Shown here: one piece after another, positions 32,263-42,286 of the stretch
Numbering within the stretch: position 1 is the stretch's first letter
Layout of the letters: the number at the start of each line of letters is the position of its first letter
Assembly (NCBI GenBank): GCA_013368375.1
Contig: JAACJP010000054.1
Span: forward strand, 62,001 to 126,000
DNA: 64,000 nt
Reading direction: 5' to 3'
Source of the DNA: Tricholomella constricta
Lineage: Eukaryota; Basidiomycota; Agaricomycetes; Agaricales; Lyophyllaceae
The notes under the pieces: generated by a model
Database searches by the model: none
What the model saw: only the letters and a program-made list of their open reading frames with translations
What the model was told of the DNA's origin: nothing
Made by a program: the position numbers and the translations under genes

Positions 32263-34457
32263 ACAAATGGGGGGGAGGGGGGTGGTTCCGACATTCTACG
32301 CAGGTCCTGCCCCCCTCCCCCACACTCTCGGTGGGGGGATTGATGCGTGCCTTTTATTTTGAGCCCGCAACCGCTATTACCGTAAATTGTCATTGCTCGT
32401 TGTTGCTCACGCTGTCAAAAGGCCCTCCCGGTTCCATCCTACGCGACTTCGAAAGTCTCGGGTTCCTCGTATCGCCGCAATTGGATCATCATGGACTTGT
32501 CGAATCATGATCCAGAAATAAGTGTATAACTATGTAAGATATATATAATAGGCAGTTTACGGAGCCCGTGCCGGGGGAGCGAGGAGGCCTAGCCCCTGCC
32601 ACACAGCTGGCTGCTGCCCGTTGACACGTTTTTGGGAGTCTGGGAAGAGCCGACGGGGAACAAGAGTCAGAGCGGCGTATTCGTACTTATTGTCGAGTCA
32701 AGGTCTTGGTCCGGATAAACGACCTGGCACCCAAGACTGGATGGACACCCGGGATCACACGACCCAGGACCCAGTCCACATTCAGAAAGACCGGAGCTGG
32801 CAGTTCCAAGTGTGGTTCTTCCAATGTTTCTTCTGCGGAGTGTGCATGTTTTTCCCTTAATCGGAAATGTGGGACTCGTGCTCGTGTCGTTTTACATGTA
32901 AGTAAAAAATCAGCTAGACGACGAGTCACGACGCGGGTTCTCGATTCTTTCTTCTTCGCATCAAAAGGAGATCACGTTGCTGCTGCTGGAGCTTGGAGGA
33001 AGGACCCCCGGCAAACATACTAAACATGATTGTCGGCGTTCTCCGTGTTGGGGTGCCTTTGTGGCTGTCATTTTGAGAAGGACAAACCCCGCATTCTGGT
33101 TGGTAGGTTGGCGTGGTGTTACAAGTCGGTGCGGGGGCGCGGCGCGGCAACTGGCGGGGCCAATTATATGACCATTTGCGGTATCGTTTGTCCTCTTTTG
33201 TTGTTTGTTAATATGTTTGCGAGAGCGTGGGACCCTCCGAGTCGGAACAGCACATACCATGTTCTGTTAGTTAATCTCTGCAATCGTGTTTTTTTTTTTC
33301 CCTGTCGTAATGAATCGCCGGCTGGGGACCCTAAATTCAATTCACAGCGGGGGGGAGGGAGGAGAGTCGAGACCTGCTTGCAACCTCGAGTGTGGTCCCG
33401 TGGAAGTTCTCGCACACACGCGCGCGAGACGATCAGAACACATGTACCAGGTGAGGCAAAGTTCGCTCCCTCTCCTCTCTCCTTCTTCTGGCAATCAAAG
33501 ACCGACCAGCACCGGTCAGCTCTGTCTGTGCCCATCGGTATTTTGATCGAAGATCGACGCCGCAAGTCGACAAGTCGCCATCATTTTTCTTTTTTTTCTA
33601 TATCAGTTTCGTCACTGGGTTATCGACCTCCTGACGACGAAGGACACCCTCATCTTCGTGGGAGGAGCCGAAAAATTCGGACACCAACGATTTACGCCAA
33701 ACTACTCTCGTATCTAAAGTGAAGGCTGTTCCTCTCGAAGCGCGTTTCGCGCAAATCATTAGAGAGGGAGCGAATGATGATGATGATGATGATAGATGAT
33801 TGGGTGTTTGACTTGACGTCGGCTGGGTGGGCTTGGAGTGCAGCAGCGACAAATGAGTACTAGCATTTAGAAATGGGGAAGGGCTGGGAGAGCGTCAACG
33901 CCCATAAGCGTCAATAGCTTGATCGGAGTTCCAGGGCTAGCCGCCGCAAGGCCTCGCGAAAGCGCAACATTGCGGCCTGATGGGGATGTAGAGCAGAGGG
34001 AGGACAGGGCGATCGGAGATCGGTTTCAATCGAAATGGGCCTAAAGCGGATCGTGGGTTTTATTATCTGGTGCCAAACATGTCGGCAGGCCTTTTGGACA
34101 GGGGACGTTGATGCGAGACGAATAAAGAAATGAATTTTGTTTTATTTACGTGTAGAGGGTGCCTGGAGGAGGCGTTGGGTGGTGGTGGAGGATGGAGGAA
34201 TGAAAGCTTGCAGGAGGATTATCAGATCTGAGAAGAGGACGGCGACGTGGAGAATTCGGATTTTCGCCGAGAAAGTGAAAAAAAAGAAGAGGGTCGACCA
34301 GGAAGACGGCGCAGAGAGAAAGTCTAGTTTGGTTCACATGGACATATGTTACGTACATGTGGCTGAGCCAAGACAAACACAACCTGGCCCTCATAACCGC
34401 GCCTATTTTCTCTCCAATCCTATACAATCTGTCCCTTCCCCAACCCTCCTCAACTCA

Positions 34458-36007
34458 ATGCCCCGCGCCGACTCCAAACATCTAGGTCCTCCCTTCTACG
34501 GGTCGTCCTACACCACCAGCCAGTCCCCCTACTTGCCCGATTCTGCCTCTTCGTCGCCCCAGCTGTCGCCAACGCCAGCCCCGTCACAAGCATCCGCTCC
34601 TCCACCCAAGAAAAAACATGTATGCTCCATATGCGACCGCCCGTTTAGCACCAGCGGCCATCTGGCACGTCACTCTCGCGTCCACACCGGCGAGAGGAAC
34701 CACAAGTGCCCATTCCCAGGTTGCGAGACACGGTGCTCGCGCCAGGATAACTTGCAGCAGCAGTGAGTACCTGTTTCGCCAACCTTGTATGTGGCAGCGC
34801 GCGCCGAGATGCTGCCGTGGTTCAATGCCACTTGAATATTTCTCATGAATCTTTCGTCTTGATCACGGATATCAATTGCTAACTGAAACGTCGCCCTTGC
34901 AGCTATCGAATTCATCTATCCCCCGGATCGCGAAGGAGCTCCACTCGGTCTGCGATATCGCGTGCCATGAACGGCTCGTCCGGTGCTAGCAAACGTGGCA
35001 GTGCGGCTGCTGCTGCCGCTGCTTCAGAGCCCCCTGCCTCTCCTCCCCCGTTGTCTGCGCCTCCTGCATTGGAACCTGCCCGAGTCTACAGTCACCACTC
35101 GACTCCGCCCGATTCCCCGCCACCTTTGACTCATGCCACGCTTCCCGCCACTGCCCATCTTCCGTCCAGCAGCTCGAGCCGATCTTCGTCTTCCCCCGAA
35201 GCGACATATCCCCCAAATAGCAATCATCACTTGGTCACGATGTCGTCCCAGGTGTCTAGCCAAAACTCGCAGCCGTACTCGTATCGCAGCGGAACGACTA
35301 CCTACCAGGAGCAATCGCAGGGTGCTGGATTTACATATGTCCACACGACCCCCGTCTCCCATCCCTCCAACACCAGTCCCAACCACGGCTCCTTCCCTCC
35401 TTACTCGAGCTCGCACAATAGCTACAGTAACCACTCCCTCCCCCACCTCAACACCTCCTCATCTAATTCCCAGCATCACCACGACAACCCCAACCCGCCG
35501 CCCTCCTCCCGCCACTCCATCTCGCACATCTCGCATCCCCACCCGTATCCCCAGTCAAACATCGCCGAACCCGCCTCTCCAGCCTCGTCCCAGTCCCACA
35601 CCTCCGGGCCCCCAACTCCCTCCTACGTCTATCACGAGGACGCCCACGCCTACCACCACAACGGCACCAACATGATGTCGGAGCAACCAGGTCTCTCCAA
35701 CGAGCACATGAGCTCGCACGATTCGCTGGGCGGACAGCAGCAGCAGCAGCACCACGGGTATTCGTCCATGGGTGTGCAGCAGAACCCGGGGCGCTTCGAC
35801 TCGCCGCCTCCCACGCTTGCTCCGATCCAGGAGCACCGATACCTCCGCCGCGAAGACAGCGGCAGGCACGCGTCCCAGTCGTACCTCCAGCACACCATGA
35901 CCACGGACTATCAGTACCATCATCACCACCAGTCCATGGCGCTCTCGCATGGTGCGTGGAAGTCGGAGGGGGGGATGCGCAAGGGCGTCGGTGCACTCGT
36001 GCAGTGA
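34458..36007 (+). CDS. C2H2 zinc-finger transcription factor (Nrg1-like), 469 aa
   Basis: Exons 34458-34762 and 34903-36007; the phase 2 junction falls inside the second finger and restores its first His. Two adjacent fingers (residues about 55-107) read CSICDRPFSTSGHLARHSRVHTGE and CPFPGCETRCSRQDNLQQHYRIH, with the TGE linker typical of DNA-binding pairs. The remainder is low complexity: Ser/Pro-rich before the fingers, then Ser, His, Asn, Gln and Pro-rich, including short QQQQ and HHHH runs. The two-finger layout with a basic SRRSSTRSAISRAMN tail resembles fungal Nrg1-type repressors and developmental C2H2 factors of mushrooms, but orthology is not proven. An AATAAA lies 59 nt after the stop (36066). 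An in-frame upstream Met exists at 34137, but that region looks non-coding. Confidence 0.88.
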
Positions 36008-36656
36008 TGGATACCAATACCCCCTTAGGCCTTCTTTGAGGAACTGAACGAATGCTACGATTACGAATAAATCACATATAGATGCAAGTACTAATCAATT
36101 TTTCTTTCCCCTTCCTACCCTCTTCCCAATCGCTTTGAACACCTTCCATGTACCGTGACCCACCCACCCACCCACCCACCCCACTCCAAATTTCTTTCTC
36201 AGTCAATGGATATCGTCGTCAACGCTGCTGCTGCCTGCTTCCTTGCTCTCTTCTACACCACATATATATAGCCACATATTTCACTTCATCCTTCATTCTT
36301 CATTCTTCCACTCTTCCACACTGCCCCGTTTTCCTGTTTCGTTGAAAAACCCCACAACTGTAACCCTAAAACATGTGCAATAACGATAACCACGGATCTT
36401 ATACCAATCACCGAAACTCCTTTAAAATGGTAAAATCGCGATCGGCGGGGCCTAAGTAGTGTTTACATATGCCCTAATCCGGATAAAGCGAATTCGAAGT
36501 TTCAGCCAAATCTGACGCGTACTTTTTTGTTTCCTTTCTTCATCCTCGACGACGACGACGACGACGCACGACACTGTCGTACTCTATCAAACTCGTTTGC
36601 TAATTGCACCAAGAAGAGGAGATTGGACTGATACAGCTGGAAAGGGAGCCCGAAAG
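36008..36656. other. 3' flank of the zinc-finger gene and promoter of the phosphatase gene
   Basis: Holds a CCCA microsatellite (36158-36180) and an ACG triplet run (36549-36566). No gene. Confidence 0.6.
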
Positions 36657-39058
36657 ATGCCCAGTGACCTTGATAGGTGAGATTAGATTCTTCAACATCC
36701 AAGCCGCCGCCTGTCGCTCACGAATTCCAATCCGTGTAATCTCTCCTCAACCTGAACACACACGTCGCGCCCCCTCGCTCTGTCTCCGCAATCGTACTTT
36801 ATATAAAATCAAACCCCTCACCCTCTACCTCACCGGGGTTCAGACAGATCGAGCAGCTGACGCGATGCGAACCTATATCGGAAGAGCAGGTGAAGAGGCT
36901 CTGCCTCAAGGCGAGAGAAATCCTGATAGAGGAGGGAAACGTCCAGGCGGTTGATGCTCCTGTAACGGTGCGCCCACATACATCCATCCATCTGTCTATC
37001 TATTGCGGTTCCTGGCCTGACCCGACACTTTGCATCCGCGTCTCTCTTATTCCGAATCTTTATCCGTACCTGTGCGGCGTCGTCGCGCTCTCCTCTCTCG
37101 CAAACAGATATGCGGCGACATCCATGGCCAGTTCTTTGACCTGATGGAGCTCTTCAAGATCGGCGGCTTCTGCCCAGAAACGAACTACCTCTTCATGGGT
37201 GCGTGTGCCACAACAACGTTCCATTTCTGTACCCGAACTCCATCTAACGTGCGGTGCCGTGACCTCTATTTCTCCCTTCAACGTTTTTTTCTCCCACCGG
37301 CTCGCCTCGCCAAACCAACAACCATCAACCACCGACCTTCCCAAAAACACCTCAGGGGACTTTGTTGATCGGGGTTTTTACAGCGTCGAGACGTTCCTCC
37401 TGCTGCTCGCTCTAAAGGTGCGGTACCCGGAACGGATCACGCTCATACGCGGGAACCACGAGTCGCGCCAGATCACGCAGGTCTACGGCTTCTACGACGA
37501 GTGCCAGCGCAAATACGGCAGCTCCAACGTGTGGAGGTGGTGCTGCGAGGTCTTTGACTACCTTGCGCTGGGCGCTATCGTGGATGGACGTGTGTTTTGT
37601 GTGCATGGAGGGCTGAGCCCGAATTTGCAGGGCATTGATGAGGTATGCGATTTCCCCCTTCCACACACAACCCGGTTGTCGGGTTGATCACCGTTCATTT
37701 CGCTGACGGTCTAGCCCCTCCCCCTCCCCCCCCGGCTCTGCCTCTGTCTCTGTCTCTATTTGGTTCCGTTGTCATTGTTTTGTTTCTTTTTCCGGCTTTT
37801 ACGTTTTACGTGGACTGTTCTGGTTTGCCGCCGCCACCTCATCACACACCCCTCGTCTCGTGTTCATTTTCAATTTCGTGTTCGTGTCCGTGTTCGTGTT
37901 CGTGTTCGTGTTCGTATCTCGCGTCCGCGTCCGCGTCTTGTAGATCCGTGCAATCGACCGAAAACAAGAGGTGCCTCACGATGGCCCCATGTGCGATCTC
38001 CTTTGGTCAGATCCAGACGGTGCGTCCCTCCCCTCCCCTCCCCCCTCCCCTCGTCCTAGATCTTAAAATTTCCTTTTTTTTTCGTCTTAATTCCGACTTG
38101 TACAGATATAGCAGGATGGGGCCTGTCCCCGCGCGGGGCCGGTTTCTTGTTCGGCGCCGACATTACAAAGGTGTTCGCGCACCATAACGCCATCGATCTC
38201 ATTGCGCGCGCCCATCAGCTTGCCATGGAGGGCTACAAGCTCATGTTTGATCGGACGATCGTCACTGTTTGGAGCGCGCCTAATTACTGTTACAGGTGCG
38301 TTTTTGCGTTTGCGTTTGCGTTGCTGGTTTTCTTGTGTGCCTCTTCAAATCTGCATCTGCATCTGCATCTGGAGCTTCGAATCTCCACCTCTTTTTTTTT
38401 TGAGGGCGGCTGCGGTGTTATACGTGTGCGTGTGTGTCGTTGGGAACGGAACCAACCGCGACAGCTATAATCCGGTCTCGTGGGCTCTCGCTTATTTTTT
38501 TCGGTCTCCTTCTTCCATCACACGTTTCTACGCCGCCAGATCGAGCGAGGCGGACGGACTTGTACGGAGTCAAAAAGAAAAAAAAAAAAAAAAAAAAAAA
38601 AAAGGTCTTCTCATTCTCATATCATCCTACAACGTCACATGCGCCCCGCCGCCCCGCACATCATATATCATGTTTTTTTTTGTTTTTTTTTCTCATGTTG
38701 TTCGGTGTACTGCAATGGGCTGCTGACACCGGCACCTTTCGCCTCTTCACTTCCCGACAGATGCGGAAACGTTGCGTCGATCCTCGAACTCGACGAACAC
38801 CTCAGTCAAGATTACAAGGTATTCCAACACGCAGCGCTGGTGAGCCTCACGCCTCCCTCTCCACCCTCTTTCTACGTAACGAAAAATTATATTTCTACCC
38901 TGCCTCCTGTTTCCCCTCCCTCCTCCCATCTCCTTCTTGAGAAAAAAAAAAAAACTCCAACTTCAGATTGGCACAGGTCGCTGACGAACCTGTTCATTTC
39001 CCCGTAGGACGTCCAATCGATCCCTGCAAAAAGGCCGCCTGCCGATTACTTTTTGTGA
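36657..39058 (+). CDS. PPH3: Ser/Thr phosphatase PP4 catalytic subunit
   Basis: Eight exons: 36657-36676, 36844-36967, 37108-37198, 37356-37642, 37944-38019, 38106-38295, 38761-38839 and 39008-39058. All junctions keep phase; 305 aa, close to the usual 307. Metal-binding motifs are present: GDIHGQ, GDFVDRG (split by intron 3), RGNHESRQ and HGGLSP. The C-terminal PPADYFL has the methylatable Leu. The start [12 protein letters not shown] and the [19 protein letters not shown] region point to PP4 rather than PP2A. PP4 acts in DNA-damage recovery and nutrient signalling as a trimer with regulatory subunits. Exon 1 is only 20 nt (MPSDLD plus two bases). Intron 4 carries GTGTTC repeats, and the 465-nt intron 6 holds ATCTGC repeats and a run of about 26 A. 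Confidence 0.95.
38578..38604. repeat. Poly-A run within a PP4 intron
   Basis: About 26 As after AAAAAG. It is interrupted only at its start and lies between exons 6 and 7. Confidence 0.9.
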
Positions 39059-39164
39059 TGGACTGATTCCCTCCCTCCTGCCTGCCTGCCTGCCTGCGCG
39101 ACCCCCTCCACACATGCACCGCCTCAGTCAGTGCACATGTACGTTCAGTGGGCGCTGTACTGTT

Positions 39165-40376
39165 CACTGTTTACGCCGATCCGCCATCTCATTTCCATCT
39201 TCATATCATTTTTTTTTGGTTACAATGCACACACACACCGCACACACAACACACACAGACACACAGACGGTCGGTCGGTCCCCCAGAGCCGCATCCCCGA
39301 AAAATATAATGACATAAAAAACAACAACAACATCTCGTTTTCTCAGTCTCTGTGCTTTGTTTTATCACACACGCATGCGCGCGCGCGTGCGTGCGGGGGG
39401 GTCTGTTGCTGTGTTTCAGTTTCAAAGAGTCCATTACCGGCTGTACCGACTGTCATCTATGACCATGCATGAACCGGTGTTGGTTTTATCATTCTTGACA
39501 TGAAATTAACAGACCCTCGTGCCGCCGATGTCGATATTCGATCCAATTCGGCACCTAGCGCGTCGCGAGGCTCAGCTCAGCAGGATCGACTGTGAACCGG
39601 TATTGCGCGTCATGAGGGCTTGTCCTCCCCCCACCCTCCTTTGCCGAGCAATCCGTTTACGTTTCCGCTTTCCGCAATCGGCCTCCTCCTCGCTCTGCAG
39701 ATCCATTATATGCCAAAGTGAGCCTTCCCCCTGGACTATGGATGCAAGCCTGTTCCTGTTCCGTCCCGCCGCACCGCGAGATTCGAGATTTAGCGTATTG
39801 TGCCGCCGTCACGCACGGCTTCATATGAAGAGATATACAGATGTGCATGTGCAATGTGCGATGTTGTGGGAGCGCCCCCCCAGCCTGAACTAGGCGTTGT
39901 CTACGCCCAAACCGCCATCTCCATTTTAATCCTTTTCATCTTCAGTATTTTGCTTTTTTCATATGCACACCCACACACACACACACGCATACGGTCCTCC
40001 CCAGATCTAGAGCTAGAGCCGTATCCCGCAAATACAATGACATAAAACAATCTACCCTCTGCCCGTTTCTCAAGCTTGTGCTTGTCCGACTCCGAGAACG
40101 ATCACGCACGCACGCACGCGCCCGCGGGGGAGCCCTGCTGCGTTCCAAAGTCCATTCCAGCTGGACTGACTACATATCATCGATCATCGATCATCTATGA
40201 CCATGAACCGGTGTACATGTCGGTTTATGTTATTATTGAAAATTTATTCATCAGACACCCAACTCAACTTGCGGTCGATATCGTTCTGGAATCTGGACCC
40301 AGCGCGTCATCGAGGCTCAACGAGATCGAAACTGTGGTAGCGACTGTGAACCGGTCGGTATTGGGCGTCTGACGAG
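39165..40376 (+). repeat. Direct duplication, two units of about 0.46-0.48 kb
   Basis: Unit 1 is 39165-39622 and unit 2 is 39895-40376. Shared landmarks in order: CCGCCATCTC, CA-rich tract, AATGACATAAAA, CATCTATGACCATG, GAACCGGTGT, GCGCGTC..CGAGGCTCA and GACTGTGAACCGGT..GTATTG. Divergence and indels show that it is not recent. Confidence 0.75.
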
Positions 40377-40389
40377 GTCTCCCTCCACT

Positions 40390-41085
40390 GCCACTTCTGG
40401 CTGGCGACGTTTTTATTCTCATTCATGCTGGAGACCCTCACGCAGTCAGGCTCACTCAACGAACTCACTGCTGCCCTAACCTGGCCAAGTGCCCAACCCC
40501 ATCTTCACAGTTTCAAACTCTTCATTGCTGGCAATGACGATGCTGCCCTGGGCAGATCCAGACACACTTGGCAAATGCTTCTCCAGAACTACCCGAATCT
40601 CGCGTAACCTGTAACCTTCAAGACTCTTCCGTGTCCTTCAACATCCGTGAGCGCAGCCTCGTCTTGTGTTTTACGGTAGCCCCCACACCCACACCCACAC
40701 CCACATCCACACCCCGCGGCATGGCTCTTTGGGCATTTCAGTATTATCCACGCGTAGCTCCCCTCCCAAGCCAAGTTCCCTCATCCCCGATCCCCTCTTC
40801 AAACCGACGTGCTGATAACCCATGGCCCCGCCTACCACCTCGACTCGGGGGCCAGCGCCAGCGGCTGTGTCGCCCTGCCTCCTCCACGCACTCGGGAGAA
40901 CACGTTCTACGTCCAAAGTTGCATGTTTTCGGGCCATATCCATTCCGCGCGTGGCGTGGAGTATGTCTATGTCCCGTGGACGAATGCGCAGAAGCTATAA
41001 TATACGAGGGACTCTGTTGCGGGGCCGTCGGGGGGGGGGTTCTCCTCCCGATCTTCTCAAGAGGACCTGTGCACGAGTACTAATT
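40390..41085 (+). pseudogene. Broken calcineurin-like phosphoesterase gene
   Basis: Fragments in successive frames follow the order of an MPPED-type metallophosphoesterase. They are HAGDLTQSGSLNELTAAL (needing one frame change at GGAGACCCTCAC), LFIAGNDDAALGRSRHTW, LQDSSVSFNIR-like, LWAFQYYPRVAPLPSQVP, LITHGPAYHLDSG, KLHVFGHIHSARG (across a shift) and EYVPWTNAQKL. The family motif GNHD reads GNDD here, so a catalytic His is lost. At least three frame changes and an in-frame TAA at 40605 rule out a normal product. The 5' part with the first metal motif is not evident, as the copy begins inside or next to the local duplication. Confidence 0.75.
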
Positions 41086-41916
41086 ATTCCAGACTTCCGA
41101 ATCGACCAACACTGAAAGCGGGGGAGGAGAGGGCGGGGGACACTGATTGGTGAATGCTGCGATTGTCGGTGGGTGGCATAAGTACCACGAGACGAAAAAA
41201 AAAAAAAACGATAAACGAAGCATGCGCAATTATCGTCTCGATCTAAAATTCAAAAGGAAGGGACGGTGTGCCCGAGCCTTGAAGCTTGAGTATGCGCCAA
41301 TTTCGAGGATGTGGTCGGACAAGTGGGGTTGTTGCCGAAGCCCGCTTAAAGTGGCCTTCCCCCGCTGGACTCTGGACTCTGGAGACAAGCCTGTTCCGTT
41401 GTTCCGTTCCGTTCCGCCGCACCGCGACCGCGAAGTTCTATGTTTTTGTCGTCATGCGATGTGCCGAGCCCCCAGACGAGCCCCAGACGAGCCCCAGAAG
41501 ACAGACAGACAGATAGACAGACAGACGACCATCCGGCGCTGGTGCGCATATACATCTGCATCTGCTTGCCATTTTGCCATTTTGCCATTTGGTCCGAATT
41601 CGCACTTGCCCGCCTTTTTGGATCATCTTGCCTTAGAGGCATCATTCGCACGCGCTCTCGACTCTCGAGCTCGGTGCCACCCTCCACCTCCATTCAGCGC
41701 TCCATTCAGCGCCCCAGCAGCAAGCATCACACACATCCTTAAGTACCTCTGAATCACTTATCACTTACAGCTACACACGTACGCGTACGTACACATACAC
41801 TCCGAATCTATAAAACTGTGTAAACATGAACGTGAACATGAACGAGAGAATATAACAGCACTGTATGGTTATAGTCTAAGAGAACGAGAACGGCAGATTC
41901 AGAAACGTGGATGAGT

Positions 41917-41938
41917 GAGTGAGTGAGTGAGTGAGTGA
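41917..41938. repeat. GAGT microsatellite
   Basis: About five GAGT units. Confidence 0.85.
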
Positions 41939-42286
41939 ATAATGGCGGTGGCGGGGGCTACAGATATGCGCTGGGTCTGAGAGAGAGGAGGATGTCACAG
42001 TAAGGGTGAGGTGGGATGTATACGCATGCATAACAGGTGGTGGGTGACGGAGAAAAACGAAGACGATCCAATGAGTGTACAACAAAGATGATACAACACC
42101 GGCCCCCCGCCCCTCTGCCTCCCCTCCTCGGCCGGGTTCTGCTCCGTTCTGTGTTCTGTGCTGTGATCTGGTTCGGACTCAAAGGTGGTGGTGATGGCGG
42201 TGGTGATGGTGGCGATGGTAGTGATTATGGTGATGGCGGTGGTGGTTATCGTCGTTGTCATCGTCGTCGTCGTCGTCGTCGTTGCT

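Larger units (their letters stand above)
28595..34457. other. 5.9 kb gene-free region upstream of the C2H2 factor, microsatellite-rich
   Basis: Many open frames, none with a domain or convincing splicing. Simple repeats increase toward the zinc-finger gene: ACAGA units at 31150-31187, AG at 31790-31803, CCCT at 31921-31945, GCGTCC at 32115-32140, ACAG/GACA at 32206-32260, GAT at 31125-31140 and 33776-33795. The first part (28.6-31 kb) is less repetitive and I see nothing definite in it. The whole region may be the regulatory region and 5' leader of the zinc-finger gene. Confidence 0.55.
39059..42286. other. Spacer between convergent PP4 and Arb1 genes: local duplications and a pseudogene
   Basis: Holds a direct duplication (39165-39622 and 39895-40376), a broken phosphoesterase (40390-41085) and a shorter repeat pair (39712-39781 and 41346-41427). 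It also has CA-rich, CCTG, CCCACA, ACAG and GAGT microsatellites. No intact gene seen. Confidence 0.65.
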
